Below, piece after piece: positions 35,380 to 49,110 of a stretch of 64,000 nt of DNA. A program made the translations under genes and the position numbers. The stretch comes from Halocaridina rubra (lineage: Eukaryota > Arthropoda > Malacostraca > Decapoda > Atyidae). The notes beneath the pieces were generated by a model. The model was not told the DNA's origin, ran no database searches, and saw only the letters and a list, made by a program, of their open reading frames with translations. The stretch covers positions 79,501-143,500 of the forward strand of contig JAXCGZ010005720.1 in the NCBI GenBank assembly GCA_037179515.1. Reading direction: 5' to 3'. Position 1 is the stretch's first letter, and every line of letters begins with the position of its first letter.

Positions 35380-37015
35380 GGTGGGGGAACCCAGGACGAT
35401 GATATTGTCTAGGTTACAATAAATAAATGCTGATGCGAAAGGTGGTAGGGCAGAAGAATGACTGGATAGGATACCCGAGGCTATGGCAGATAGAGTAGCA
35501 ATTACTTTTATAAGATATAGTAAAGATAGATGCAGTGCTGTTTTTTCATGAAGGTTACAAAAATAATGAGGGGCAAGTGATCTGAGAGGACAGGTGGAGG
35601 TATAGTTTTGCTTGTAAGTCATTGATTGGTTCTAGGTTGAAAGAGTAAATATTTCTAAAGTGATTTCCGAGTTTATTGTCACCCACATAAATACAGGTTG
35701 GGAGAATAAAATAACAGATGTGTTCTACAATCTACCAAGGAATTAACAAAAACTAAATGAATGGGGTCAGAAATATGGGTATACTTGAAGAGAAAAATTC
35801 AGTTGTATATATTGCATGTGAGCGAAAGCGGAGGACATCATTTATGAGTGATTATAATGAAAAAGAAAAGTTTTGCTATGAAACAGTACTAATGGACACA
35901 GTGATGAGAATTTCTTTTGGAGCAAGATTTCAAAATTATTGACAGGGAAGCTATTCTGCACCCACTTATACTGGGATCAACAAGGTCCATGGGGAGGAGA
36001 GGAACCATTACAACTTGATCAGGTATTCATATAGAAAGTTTTAAAAATTGACAATATTCAGTACAAGCCACCAACGGCAAAAAGTGACCAGTGTGTGTTG
36101 TTGATGGAGTACATTATCGATATACCCAGTCTGAGAGAAGAAAGACCGAACGGAAAATGAGGAAAAGAGATTTAAGAGGATTAACACTCACTTTACAGCT
36201 ATCTCCAAAAATCTGCACAGAAGATTTACGAAATATCATGTGAGGAATAGGAGGAGATAGTTAGCTCTTGTATGCTATCCTATAGAATATGAATGATTAA
36301 TGGCAAAGGGAAGTGGTTCAGCAATGAATGTAAGAGTACAAAGGAAAGGAGAAAAAAAATGGTGGAATAGGTATAGGAGGAGAGATTCTGTTTTGTCTCT
36401 GGAAATGCATATATGAGGTATAGTAAAGACAGTGGGCGCTTTCTTTACAAACATAAGGTTGACCTTCATGCATACGGAACAAAAATATTCTAGAAATACT
36501 TTTATGACTTATTAAAACGTGAAACCTAAGCTTGTTACACTATCGTATTGGAAGGAACAATAAATAAAATGGAGAGAATTCAGAGAAATGCTGCGAAGCC
36601 AATAACAGAGTAATAAAAACTCATTAATGAGGCAAGGCGGAAGGCTTTAGAATTATTGAGTACTTGAACAAGATGAAATAGAGAGGAGAAAGTAACACTT
36701 TTATAATTCCTCCATGATTTTGACAAGGTGGTTGAGGAGAAATGCTATGAAATGGGTGCCCCAGTACTAGATGCCACAGTTTGAAGCTTCACGAGAAAAC
36801 TTCTAAGTAGGATGTAAGGAAGTTTTTATTTTTTTTTAAATTTTTATCTTTTTCTTAGTGTAAGAGTAGTTGATAATTGGGTCTTGCTAAGTAAAGAAAC
36901 TGTAAATGTTAAATGCATTCATAGCTATAAAGAAGATGTGATAGGAGTTGAGTAAAAAAAAAAATAAGATTAGGAAACGGAAAGTTACGAGCATAGGACT
37001 CTTTCATATGAGCAT
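35380..37015 (+). mobile_element. CR1-like LINE copy g, old, with internal deletion
   Basis: A degenerate EN is followed by degenerate RT C-terminus. The EN part has GGGIVLL-like codons (35590-35610), a VY.PPR-like stretch (35730) and KSDQCVLLMEYIID (36080-36120, the SDH block with His to Gln). At about 36395 it jumps to the late RT part (EMHI.GIVKTVGAF, 36405). It then runs through VQRNAAK and SLKLHEKTS-like codons to a degraded 3-prime UTR (GAAACGGAAAGTTACGAGC, 36976) without the 14-bp unit. RT motifs A-C are deleted. Confidence 0.75.
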
Positions 37016-37068
37016 AATAAGTACAACACACATTACAAACAGGTTTATAAACATTTGGTGGTCATATT

Positions 37069-38600
37069 ATGCACCACGACCTAAAAAAAATTCATATTCT
37101 CTCTCTTCTCAGCATCCTGTCTAAAATACTAGAGAAGGTAGTCGCCACCCAGTTGATAAATTTCCTTGAATCAAATTGCCTATTATGTGGGGAACAACAC
37201 GGTTTCCGACCTAAGCTTTCGACCGAGACGGCCCTACTTAATATTACTGATAAAATTTATAGTAATACTGAAAATAAGATAATATAACTTTTATTATTGT
37301 TAGGTTTGTCTAAAGCATTTGACAGTGTCCACCATCAAATTCTAATGACCAAATTTTCCAAAGTTTACGTTGACTCGTTTTGGTTCGAAAATTATCTGAA
37401 AGATCGAATTCAATCAGTTCGAATGGGCTCGACTCTCTCTTCTTCTTTAGATATCAGTTTTGGCGTTCCTCAGGGTTCAATTTTGGGCCCTCTGCTTTTC
37501 CTAAAATATGTTAATGATTTACCTCAATTTATAAGAGATTGCCTACTTGTTATGTATGTTGATAACACCCAGATTATGCTTACTGGTGACATTGATAGAA
37601 TTCCTGAAATCTTAAAAAGGGCTGAAGATATATTAAACTGTGTCAAAAGTTATTTTGACAGTAATGGTCTCTTACTGTACGAAAATTAAATCAGTACCTG
37701 TCCCGCATTCCTGAGAACACCAGTATAAAGTTCAACAATGTTTCACTCTTCCCATCTCATAAGGTTAAAAATCTAGGAGTTGTTATGGACAGTACCATGA
37801 CATTTAATTTTCATATCGATGAACTACATAAAAAAGTGAACGGGACCCTTATTTACTTGAACAGAGTCTATGAAAGATTCGAGCCTGATTGTAGGGTAAT
37901 TGTAGTACAATCATTGATTTTAAGTATTCTCAACTACTGTCTGAGTGTTTGGGGTTCCACGACTAAGACCCAGATGTTACGAGTGAAAAGGCTCCAGAAT
38001 TTTGCTGCAAGAGTTGCCATTTGGGGGGGGGGGGTGCATAAATATGATCACGTGACTCCCCTCTTTGAGAGATTGGGTTGGCTGAGGATGGACATGAAGT
38101 TCATATATAATATCTGTCTTTCAGTTTTTAAAATAAATAATGGAATACTACCGGAATGGCTCTTCTCATTGCCAACAGTTAATCAAGTGCGTATCAATAA
38201 CATCAACACAAGATATCAGAATTCTTTTTTCGTGCCCAGAACTTCCACTGACATTGGGGCAAGAGCCTTAAAGTAATGTAGTGAGCCCGCGACTTTGAAA
38301 CTTTTTACCTGCACACTTAAGAAACTGCCATACATTACCCTCTTTTAAATCTCATCTTTTAAATCACCTACTTAATAGGTGATTTTAGTCTCATAATTAT
38401 CCTCGCATAGGATAGACGAAGTGTACGTATGGTTGTTTTAATGTGTAAATATTTCAAGCATATTCTTTACAAATTTTATAAGGCCTATCTAAATACCAAA
38501 GAAGAATTTCTATTCAATGTTTCATTTTGACATTTTACATTTGTAATTAGAGTAATTATCAAGTAATAGCCATTTTTGATGGAATAAAGTTTTTTAACTT
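37069..38600 (+). mobile_element. LINE copy K2 (same family as K1), inactive
   Basis: Starts in RT block 1 (LLSILSKILEKVVATQL), then GEQHGFRPKLSTETAL. A TAA at 37285-37287 is followed in frame by LGLSKAFDSVHHQIL (motif A with Gly for Asp at the first position). Motif B is FGVPQGSILGP. The catalytic box is YVDN instead of YADD, losing the second Asp. After a small deletion near 37690 the thumb and C-terminal domain continue (LSILNYCLSVWGSTTKTQ, LQNFAARVAIW, ERLGWLRMDMKF). A G-run expansion at 38024-38033 precedes VHKYDHVTP. The 3-prime end near 38600 meets (CT)n. Confidence 0.8.

Positions 38601-39616
<1,016 letters not shown>

Positions 39617-39692
<76 letters not shown>
39617..39692. repeat. 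(TA)n microsatellite
   Basis: About 76 bp of TA between the palindrome and the Tigger-like element. Confidence 0.98.
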
Positions 39693-39699
<7 letters not shown>

Positions 39700-39700
39700 A

Positions 39701-41393
39701 CAGTTGAACCTCCACATACGAAAGCCCCCAACCACGAACAAATCGACCTACAAACACAACTTTGGAAAAAAATTTGCATCGACCTGTGAACAATCCTCGA
39801 GGTATGAACACACATACACACACATATCTTCCCGATCAATCACGTGTTTGCTCTCAGTTTTACATTGGTGCCAACACTGTGAAGATTTCTCGTTCTTCTT
39901 TCATTGTAGATTTCCAGATTTTTTGCTTTTTACTTTAAATTAGCCCTCATTATGGCTTCTAAGAAGTGAAAAGTGTCAGTGATAGTGACGTTAAAAAGCC
40001 TAAACGTATTACTGTGGAAACGAAGACAGAAATAATAGCTAAGCATGAGAATGGTGTTCGTATTTCTGATCCTGCCACACAGCATGACATGGCGAATTCG
40101 ACTATCTGCACTATTTTAAAGAATAGTGAGGCCTTAGAGGCGGCTAACGTGGCAAAAGGAGTGGCTATTTTAATGAAGCATAGGTCTCAAGTGATGGAAG
40201 AGGTAGAAAAATTATTGTTAGTTTTGATAAATTAAAAAGAGCTTGCTAGAGATAGTGTCAGCGAGGCTATACTAAGCCCGAAGGCTCTGCAGTTGCACCA
40301 TGATCTAGTAGCGAACACTTTGAGTGGAAGTGGCGCTAACATTGACGAATTTAAAGCAAGTTGAGGCTGATTTGAAAAAATTTGTTGACGAACTAGAATT
40401 CATAGTGTTGTTAGGCATGGAGAGGCGGCTAGTTCAAGCCATAAGGCAGCGAATGCCTATGTGGTAAATTCGCTAAATTTATCGAAAGTGAAGGTTACAT
40501 CTGTCAGCAAGTTTTTAACTGTGATGAAACACGACTGTTTTGGAGAAAAAGGCCTAGAAGGACTTATATAACCCAAGAGGAGAAGTCACTGCCTGGCCAC
40601 AAACCAATGAAAGACACGTGTACACCTTTATTGTTCGCTAATGCAAGTGGGGATTGCAAGATTAAGCCTCTTTTAGTCTACCACTCTGAAAATCTGCATA
40701 TTTTTAAGTGCAATAATTTGTTGAAGGCTAGACTTCCAGTAATGAGGAGGTCGAATAGCAAGGCTTAGGTAACACATATCTTTTTCATAGAATGGTTGAC
40801 TGAAGTTTTTGTACCAGCTGTCAAGAAATATTTTGAGGAAAAAGGTTTAGCCCTTAAGTATCTTCTGGTAATGGACAACGCTCCTGCTCATCCTCCAGCT
40901 TTGAAAGAAGACCTTGATATCGAATATGACTTCATAAAAGTCAAGTTTCTGCCTCCAGACACCACTCCTCTCCTCCAGCCCATGGACCAGCAGCCCATGG
41001 ATCAGCAATTCATTTCTAATTTTAAGAAATTGTATGCAAAGGATCTTTTTTCCAGGTATTTCCAGGTCACCTACGACATGAATTTGGCCCTCCGTGAATT
41101 CTGGAAAGAACCAATTTAATATCTTCCAATGCATAGGCCTCATTGACAAGGCATGGAAGGAGGTCTCTTACTGCACGTTGCAATCCGTCTGGAGGAAACT
41201 TTGGCCAAGTTGTGTGGCTGATAGAGACTTCGAGAGTTTCAAGGATGAGACAGCTATCAATATAGTGAACGAGATCGTAGCCACAGGCAAAAGTGTGGGC
41301 TTGGAGGTGAAGACTATTCAAGAGGAGCAATCAGTGGTGGAGGAGGATGAGAGAGTAGAGCTTTCAAATGATAAATTAAAAGAAACTTTTAGC
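39701..41393 (+). pseudogene. Tigger/pogo-like DNA transposon, broken and 3-prime truncated
   Basis: The left end CAGTTGAACCTCC follows TA (39699-39700), as expected for a pogo-type element. The transposase has an N-terminal psq-type helix-turn-helix (ETKTEIIAKHENGVRISDPATQ, 39990-40080). The DDE core then has LLVMDNAPAHPP (40861-40896) with a catalytic Asp, and LPPDTTPLLQPMDQ, whose PMDQ is duplicated (40976-41005). Conserved C-terminal WKE..IDKAWKEVS codons follow in another frame. The ATG at 39952 is followed by an early TGA/frameshift, and many stops lie between 40235 and 40790. The 3-prime end is missing, cut at 41393 by a tRNA-like repeat unit. Confidence 0.85.
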
Positions 41394-42709
41394 AAGCACA
41401 TTACATATGTGAAAACATGAATCATTTCTTTTACTCCGACCGGGACTCGAACCTAAGACTTATAATTACTAAGTCAAGGTGCTACCAACTACACACCACA
41501 GAAGGTATAAAAGGAATCCAACCTTATAGCTTATATCTGCTATACTTAGGGATGAACGCATTCTAAGTCCTAGGTTCGAGTCCCAGTCGGGGTAAAAAAT
41601 GATTCATGTTTTCACATATGTAATGTGCTTACTTGGTTATTGTATGACCCGAATGAGATTGGGAATTGAATTAAATGCTAAAATGAAGCCACGAGTGAGG
41701 TTGGGGAATCTGTAATATGAACATAGTGGCATTCAGATTGAATGCGTTCATCCCTAAGTATAGCAGATATAAGCTATAAGGTTGGATTCCTTTTATACCT
41801 TCTGTGGTGTGTAGTTGGTAGCACCTTGACTTAGTAATTATAAGTCCTAGGTTCGAGTCCCGGTCGAGGTAAAAAATGATTCATGTTTTCACATATGTAA
41901 TGTGCTTGCTTGGTCATTGTATGACCCGAATTAGATTGGGAATTGAATTAAATGCTAAAATGAAGCCACAAGTGAGATTGGGGAATCTGTAATATGAACA
42001 TAGTGGCATTCAGATAGAATGCGTTCATCCCTAAGTATAGCAGATGTAAGCTATAAGGTTGGATTCCTTTTATACCGTCTGTGGTGTGTAGTTGGTAGTG
42101 CCTTGACTTAATAATTATAAGTCCTAGGTTCGAGTCCCGGTCGGGGTAAAAAATGATTCATGCTTTCACATATGTAATGTGCTTGCTTGGTTATTGTATG
42201 ACCCGAATGAGATTGGGAATTGAATTAAATGCTAAAATGAAGCCACGAGTGAGGTTGGGGAATCTGTAATATGAACATAGTGGCATTCAGATAGAATGCG
42301 TTCATCCCTAAGTATAGCAGATATAAGCTATAAGGTTGGATTCCTTTTATACCTTCTGTGGTGTGTAGTTGGTAGCACCTTGACTTAATAATTATAAGTC
42401 CTAGGTTCGAGTCCCGGTCGGGGTAAAAAAATGATTCATGTTTTCACATATGTAATGTGCTTGCTTGGTTATTGTATGACCTGAATGAGATTGGGACATG
42501 AATTAAATGCTAAAATGAAGCCACGAGTGAGGTTGGGGAATCTGTAATATGAACATAGTGGCATTCAGATAGAATGCGTTCATCCTTAAGTATAGCAGAT
42601 ATAAGCTATAAGGTTGGATTCCTTTTATACCTTCTGTGGTGTGTAGTTGGTAGCGCCTTGACTTAGTAATTATAAGTCCTAGGTTCGAGTCCCGGTCGGG
42701 GTAAAAAAA

Positions 42710-42712
<3 letters not shown>
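41394..42712. repeat. tRNA-like 277-bp tandem array with an inverted leading unit
   Basis: A partial minus-strand unit (41394-41565) flips to plus-strand units. Box B (GGTTCGAGTCCC) recurs after GTCCTA at 41567, 41844, 42121, 42398 and 42676, spacings 277, 277, 277 and 278. The tRNA-like head has box A TAGTTGG preceded by GTGGTGTG, two bases longer than in the palindrome copy. An ACTTAGTAATTATAAGT stretch can fold as a 6-bp stem with a 7-base loop, like an anticodon arm. Units are nearly identical, with a few substitutions each. Confidence 0.88.
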
Positions 42713-42796
<84 letters not shown>

Positions 42797-42806
42797 AATA
42801 TATATT
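42713..42806. repeat. (TA)n microsatellite
   Basis: About 84 bp of pure TA and a short imperfect extension, directly after the last tRNA-like unit. Confidence 0.97.
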
Positions 42807-42819
42807 TCTTTTGGGGGTG

Positions 42820-43055
42820 ACTATTTCTTACACCATGAACTTCTCCCAGCATAATTATATTTCTCTCCACATAAATATCGTTGACAATTTTATATCATTA
42901 GTGACTGACACGTTTATATCCTCTTACCAAGTAAACTCTGTGGCCGTTTTATATATCGAGAACCTAACAAGTTCATACTTCATATTCTCCTTCCACATAT
43001 GTATGGTGGTCATTACATGTATCAAGAACCTAAAACACTTGTATTCTCTTTTCAC
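42820..43055 (+). repeat. Degenerate ~65-bp tandem repeat, left block
   Basis: Units centre on the pattern GAACCTAA..TTCATAYTTC..TTCTCCTTCCACATA..GGTGGTCATTACATG. Clear unit starts are near 42958 and 43024; the earlier ones are degraded. The same pattern occurs at 49893-50110. It ends where J4 begins. Confidence 0.55.
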
Positions 43056-45150
43056 ATTTTCGCTCCCTCTCCATCAATTTCTCCTACTCAGCACCGCCAT
43101 TGGCACTTTGAGCATACCCAACGCGAAAATTGTGTAACTTCCTCTTTGACTCCCTTGGGATGATTATTGCTTTCAGTCCCGCAACCCTTATTATGTAGTC
43201 CTAAAAGTTGGCGAGATCATAAGCTCGGGAATGGAGGCATTCAGCCCCTCTTCTATGAACACTTTTTCTCCCCCTAACCCTTCATTTGACCGTGCTTGCT
43301 CCTTGGCTATTCAGACCAGGGATGGGGCACAACAGTTGTACCAAGCCTCTCTTTCTAATTTAACTTGCTCTGCTCTTATTAAAACTAGGATTCACTATAC
43401 TGCTCAGACTAGAAAATCTAAAGGCTTCTTTTATAAGAAGGAAAGTTGATGACCTTGACGCCTCTCCCATTGATAAGTGTTTCTGGATCTTAGCGAGACA
43501 CATCTCCAAAAACTTCTGTAAATCAAGATTTCCCCCTCTCATATGTTCTGATGGATCTATAGCTTGCTCTCCTACTGACAAAGCCACTCTCTTTGGCTCT
43601 TATTTTTCTGTAAACTCTTCCGTAAACAATTCCAGCTCACCTGTCCCTCATTCTTTACCCCTCTCTAACCCTATGCCCTCCCTTATCCTTTCTCCATGCA
43701 AAGTTCATAGGGTTCTTTGTTTGCTAAAGAACCTCTTCTATCGTATAAGTTTTCAAAACTTTGCTCAATTCTCACTCTTGAAATGTCTCGAATCTAACAT
43801 GCTTATCTCTGATTACCAGTGCAGCTTCAGCAAGGCAAGATTCACTGGTGATCTCCTGTCCTATCTTACTTATGTGTGGTCATCTTTTCTGAGGAGTTTT
43901 GGGGAATCCTTTGTCGTCGCCCTTGAAATCTCTAAGACTATTGTCAGAGTCTGGCATAAGGCTCTTCTGCCAATTTTCCTGCTTATGGCTGTACCCCTTC
44001 TTTCTGTTCTCTGATTTTCAGTTTTCTTTCTGACCATTTAATATTTGTGGTTGTTGATGGTGCAATATCTAGCCTATTCCCTGTTACCAGTGGTATTCCA
44101 CAGGGCTCTACGATTTGCCGACGATTCTACCCTTCATTGTTCCTCTGCATTTTCTTAACAACCTTCATCTGCTACTCGTAATTAGTCTCATATCACTCTT
44201 TCTTCTACTCTCAGCTAAGATTTGCAGAGGGTATCTGAGTGGGGCACCCAAAATTTAATTAAATTTAATGTCTCCAAGACACAGTTTCTGGGTATCTTTT
44301 TATCATCTCCTGATATATCTATTGTCTTCGAAAATAACGAAATTTACCCTCTTAATTCTATTTACATGCTAGAAATCCAAATAGCCTCTAAATTGTCTTG
44401 GAGGAATCACATAATTCATATTTCTAAATCTGCATCCATAAAATTGGGGGTTCTGTTTTGTTTTTGGCATATCTTTTTCTCCTTGCATTTCCTCAAACTC
44501 TAAAAATCTCTTATCTGTCCTTGCTTAGAATACTGCTCTCACATCTGGGGTACTTCTAGTCATACTTATCTCCTTGATAGGGTCGAATCTAAGGCAATCA
44601 GACTCATTAATGACCATTCACTTACTATTAATCTGGCTTTTCTTTCTCGTCGCCATAAGGTATCATCCCTTTCTCTTTTTATCACTACTGCTTCCATTGC
44701 TTCTCTGATAAGCTGGCGAATTGCATCCCTCCCCCACTGCCGAGGCCGTGTAACACTCGCCAAGCAGTCCCGTCTCACAGGTGCTGTGTGGAGATTTATA
44801 GCTTGCTGATTGGTCGGTGCAGTGACTGCTTCTTCCCATCTACCTCCAGACCTTGGATCTCTCTTCCTCCTTTTGTCTTTCCTAATTTTTATAAGCTATA
44901 TTCTTTCGAAAAGCAGATCTATTGTCATCTAAGGGCCAAATCCTGCTATATCTCTAGGTCCTAAGTACTTCGATTATTCTTCCAGCCTGTTCTTCATAAT
45001 GTGTATCATTATCTCATCTGTGTTGTCTGCAACCCTTTAGTTTTTCTTCTTCTTAATGTTTTCTTCGTGCCTTGGCCTTTATTGATGAGGGCAATTTCCG
45101 TGCCTGTCCCGGTGTCAAACATAAAAAAAAAACATAAACAAAAAATAAAC
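43056..45150 (+). mobile_element. Jockey-like LINE copy J4, 5-prime truncated, with poly(A)
   Basis: Begins in the EN-RT linker (HFEHTQRENCVTSS-like codons, 43110). Two deletions remove parts of RT: one near 43735 (from RVLCLLKNL to SFQNFAQFSLLK) and one near 44108 (from IPQGST to FADDST, taking motif B's C-terminus). Motif A is degraded to EISKTIVRVWH. The C-terminal region has EWGTQNLIKFNVSKT and ECLEYCSHIWG-like codons (44520). The family 3-prime UTR block (CCTGTCCCGGTGTCA, 45103) and an A-rich tail (45121-45146) are present. Confidence 0.82.
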
Positions 45151-45859
45151 TTGAGGATAAATGCCTGCACCAACTCTTAAGTGGTTATATTTTGTGACTA
45201 TTGGTTGGGAAGCTGCCACTAAACTGTATGCTCGTGTTTGTGGATTCATGTGTTAAGTTTTTGTTTTGAAAAATTTACTGAATACTACACTGTCTATTCA
45301 GCTGCCTTCATTACACCTTCGCAATACTTGTCTTTATAACGAGATATTGTGGTATCTCGAGGGATCGTTAATTAAGCACTGATGAGAATCAACGCATCCC
45401 ATGAGACTGGCAAAAGTGTTCATGCCCCTTAAACCAGTAACTATCCTATCGGAGTATTGCACCTATTCCGTGTGTTCGGCAAACTCAAAGAAAATTTCCT
45501 CTCTTATGATTTCCAGTGGTGAGCTATTCTGTCTTATAAATTGGCTAGTATAACTTGCATTACTTGCAGTTACAAGAAAATATCTTTTGGAGTCGTACTT
45601 AAGCCAAGTACAAGTGCTTGTAGCCTAGACCTGACTCAGGTGCATCTTGTTTTTGTAAACTACTAATAGTAATCTTACTTAGCCTAAAAGGTTTCTCAAG
45701 TGGCCTACCTAATCTACCCTTTACTTGATCATGTCTAATTATGTGGACCGGCCCAGTATTAAGCTTGTTCCTTGCATCAAGCTCCTTTGATACCGAACCT
45801 ATTCCATTCTTTATGAATTTGAAGCCAAGCCAAGCAAAGCACAGGTAGCTCTTTTATTG

Positions 45860-46240
45860 CATACCCTTGCTGAGGATGGTCTCAAAGGTGTACAATGGTT
45901 TTCACTTCAGCAATAACCAAGAGTTAAGAACGGTTCATGAAATTTATAATTTGGAGAATGTGTGGTTGGTGAAAGTAAAGAAACTTATGAAAGGTTTCTT
46001 TTCAACAAGCGTTGCCATGAGAAGGGTGAAGTATTCGATAGATTTCTTTCTGATCTAAGGACCTTAGTTAAAGTCTGTGGGTATTGTGACAACTGTGTAA
46101 ACTCTCTGCTAAGAGACCATACTGTATTGTGCGCTAAAGCTTCAAGTGTTCAAACTGATTTGCTTTAAGTTAGGGATCTTATCTTAGAAAATTGCAGTGC
46201 GATATGCAAAGCAGTTGAAATTGCATTTTTGGAAAAATAA
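45860..46240 (+). pseudogene. Gypsy-3 gag remnant
   Basis: The best frame reads SKETYERFLFNKRCHEKGEVFDRFLSDL (split across fields of two short frames), then VKVCGYCDNCVNSLLRDHTVLC and QTDLL. This matches the capsid C-terminal pattern of Gypsy gag (FNKR..GE.FD.FL.DLR.L...C.F....D.L.RD). A TAA follows LL at 46168, then degraded codons continue (RDLILENCSAICKAVEIA). No zinc knuckle was recognised. Confidence 0.7.
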
Positions 46241-47279
46241 AGTATTGCATACTGAAATGCAACTATACATAAGAGCAGTTTTCAGGATATTGCTCTTCTA
46301 AGCTTTAGTTATCTGAACGTTCAAAGACCGTACTAAAAAAATGAGAACAAAATTTTTGCTTAAAAACGTATCATGAAGAAAAGTGGCCTGCTTATTGAAA
46401 CAAATGTAGCAGTTGTGGACAAGAGGATAATTTTGCTATTATATGATGATATGATTTTGGCGGTAGAAACTGTACAAAAACTGGTACAAGAAACTGTCTG
46501 TCAAATTAATGATGAAATAATTGTTCGTCATCTGATGGTGAATGAGTAAACTGTAATAACACTGTAGAGAAGCCGAATGGGATGAAAGAAAATACACTGT
46601 AATATGCTCATTGATAGTACAAAATTTGCCTTTCAAATTGACACTGGTTCTAAGATTTGCTAAGAAAATACAAAAGACAAATAAGGTCTTCTCAGTTTGG
46701 AATAAATATACACAAGACCTCTAAGAATAATAATAAGTACTCCGTAGAGCTGTTGTTGTTGAATATGATTTAATCCTTTATTAGGTAAAAAGGCAGGTTT
46801 TCATATGGGGTGTATTAAATATTGTGAATATAATTTTGAAAGAATGTGTTTTACTAACACAGAAGATAAATACAATGATGTACACTGTAATGGAAAATAA
46901 GTTAGGTTCTTTCCAGGGGTAAAACATGTATACGTCAGAATTTAAGTTCAACCAGTCGAAATGTCTAGTCGGCTTGTACCCGTATCTGTATGCCCCAAGT
47001 CTTGGATTAATTTAATCTCTAAAGCAGCCTAAACCCTAGGTCACTCATAGAGTGACAGCATCACAAAAGAATGTTGATATATTGCTTTGGTTCCAAAGAA
47101 CTTAACAAAGCTCTGATGCGAGAAAATTTTAATAGTCTTTTTTTTAAGATACTTTTCACGACCTAAGTCAATCTAGTGTATTTTCTAAAGTTGATTTAGC
47201 ATCTAGTTATTGACATGTAGTACTTGATGAAACTTCAGTCCTCTTGACGCCCGATTAGACCTGCATTGATAGGTACCAA

Positions 47280-49110
47280 AGGCCACAATTGGAACTGATT
47301 TATCTTTCGGTATTTACCAGAAATATGTCTTAAGCAAATTTGCTGATTTACCTGGCGTTGTGTGCGTAGAAGACGACATTATTATGAATGGTAAAACTCT
47401 TGAGGAACATGACACAATTTTGAATTATTTCTCAAAAGATGTTGAGAACAAAAAAGTTATTCTAAACAGGGATAAATTTGTGCTGCGAACAAAATGTGTT
47501 TCTTTCATGGGTCACGTCTAGGCAGGTACTGGGTCTGATCTTGGGAAAATGAGGGTCATGGCTGATATTCCAACTCCCAAGGTCTTGATAATTTACGTCG
47601 TTTTCTAGATATGGTAAATCACATATACCAATTTTTATCACATGTAGTCGATGAGCATCTACTTCATAATATACATTATTTGGATGCGATCTCAATGTCA
47701 AAGTAATGGATTTAGTTGAGTTAAGGAAATACTAAACAACCCAGATCCTAATAAAGCGTTCACTCTTGAAAATGATGCCCCTGAGTATGGGTTAAGTTCA
47801 AACCTAATACAAGAAGGAAAGTCTACTGCTTTTGCGAGCAGAGCACATTCAAGTATAAAGTCAGTAAGTTCACAATGAGATGACAATGCTAGCTATTCTT
47901 TATTATCTAAAATTAATTTCATCACTTCACTTTTGATCACAGTGTGGAAGCAATAGGAGACCATAAGCCCATTATCAACTATGGTGGAAAGCTTTGACAT
48001 GTGCCCCTAAACGACTTCAGCTATGATACTTCGAGTGTTCCAAGAATATGATTCTGAAATATCTTACAAGCCTGGAGAGGACATTCCTGTTGATACTCTG
48101 TCACGTGCTCCTACTTCAATATTGTTATATTATGAAGAAATATATGTCAAACACAGTCGTTATTTTTATTTAAGGCATCTTTCCTTGATGAAATACGCTT
48201 AAAACTCGATTGGATGATAATTTAATGCTTCTGAAACAGACCATTATTGAAGGATGGCCTGAAATATAGCTTCATCATCATTACTTCAATTAGAGAGATG
48301 ACTGTCTGTACAAGATTAAATACTTTTTCGTGGTGAACGTGTAATTTCTGGTTCAATGCTCAACATAATAAAACAACAACAAAAGGCTGTTGCTGGTCAT
48401 TCTGGCGTGAATTCTACTCTTTGTCGAGCTTGAGAAATGATACACTGGCCAAGAATCTCAGCTGACATTCGACAGTTGTATGTGTGTCATACTCTGTTGA
48501 AAAACCTGAAGAGCCAGCATATCACCACAACCTTCCTTGAGTCACATGGAAAAATATATGAATAAATATTTTCACTATCAGAGGAAAAAATTATATGGTT
48601 ACTGTCGACTATATTAGTTAGCTCTTTGAAGCTAACTACTTACTTGAAACTACGTCTGAGACTATTATAGCCAAATTGGAACATCACTTTTCCCGACGTG
48701 GCATTCTTGATACTTGAGTTTCAGATTACAGACCTTGGTATTCATCTCATGATCTTTCTCTCTCTCCCGAAAGTGAAGTTTTCTCCTGAACCTCTTCATC
48801 CTAAAATCAGCAAAGGAAGTGGAGCAGCTACAGCAGCTGTCAAAATCGCCAAGAACTTGATAAAGAAATGTAGGTAAGCTAAAGAGGACCCAAACCTCAG
48901 TCTATAGAATATCAGAAACACTTTCCCTAGAAGACATGGAAACATTTACAGTGCAACATCTAATGGAAGGACGCACTAAAATAACACTCCCAACAGCGGC
49001 CGGACACCTCGTGTCATCTAAACTCTCAGCAGAAGAGGGGACGAGAAGGGTGAAAAATAAACAATCTCCTGTTGCTGATAGTCACTGAAGTCGTAAACCG
49101 TAAAATCACT
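47280..49110 (+). pseudogene. Gypsy-3 pol remnant (RT, RNase H, integrase)
   Basis: RT: LSKFADLPGVVCVEDDIIMNGKT, with VEDD at the YxDD position, then RDKFVLRTKCVSFMGHV and a TAG. RNase H: FTLENDAPEYGLSSNLIQ, STAFASRAHSS and YKPGEDIPVDTLSRAP. Integrase: VAGHSGVNSTLCRA, WPRISADIRQ, later SKGSGAATAAVKIAKNLIKKC near 48830 and a TTLPTAAGHL-like stretch near 48995. Frames shift repeatedly and stops are frequent. The order is Gypsy-type. Confidence 0.72.
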
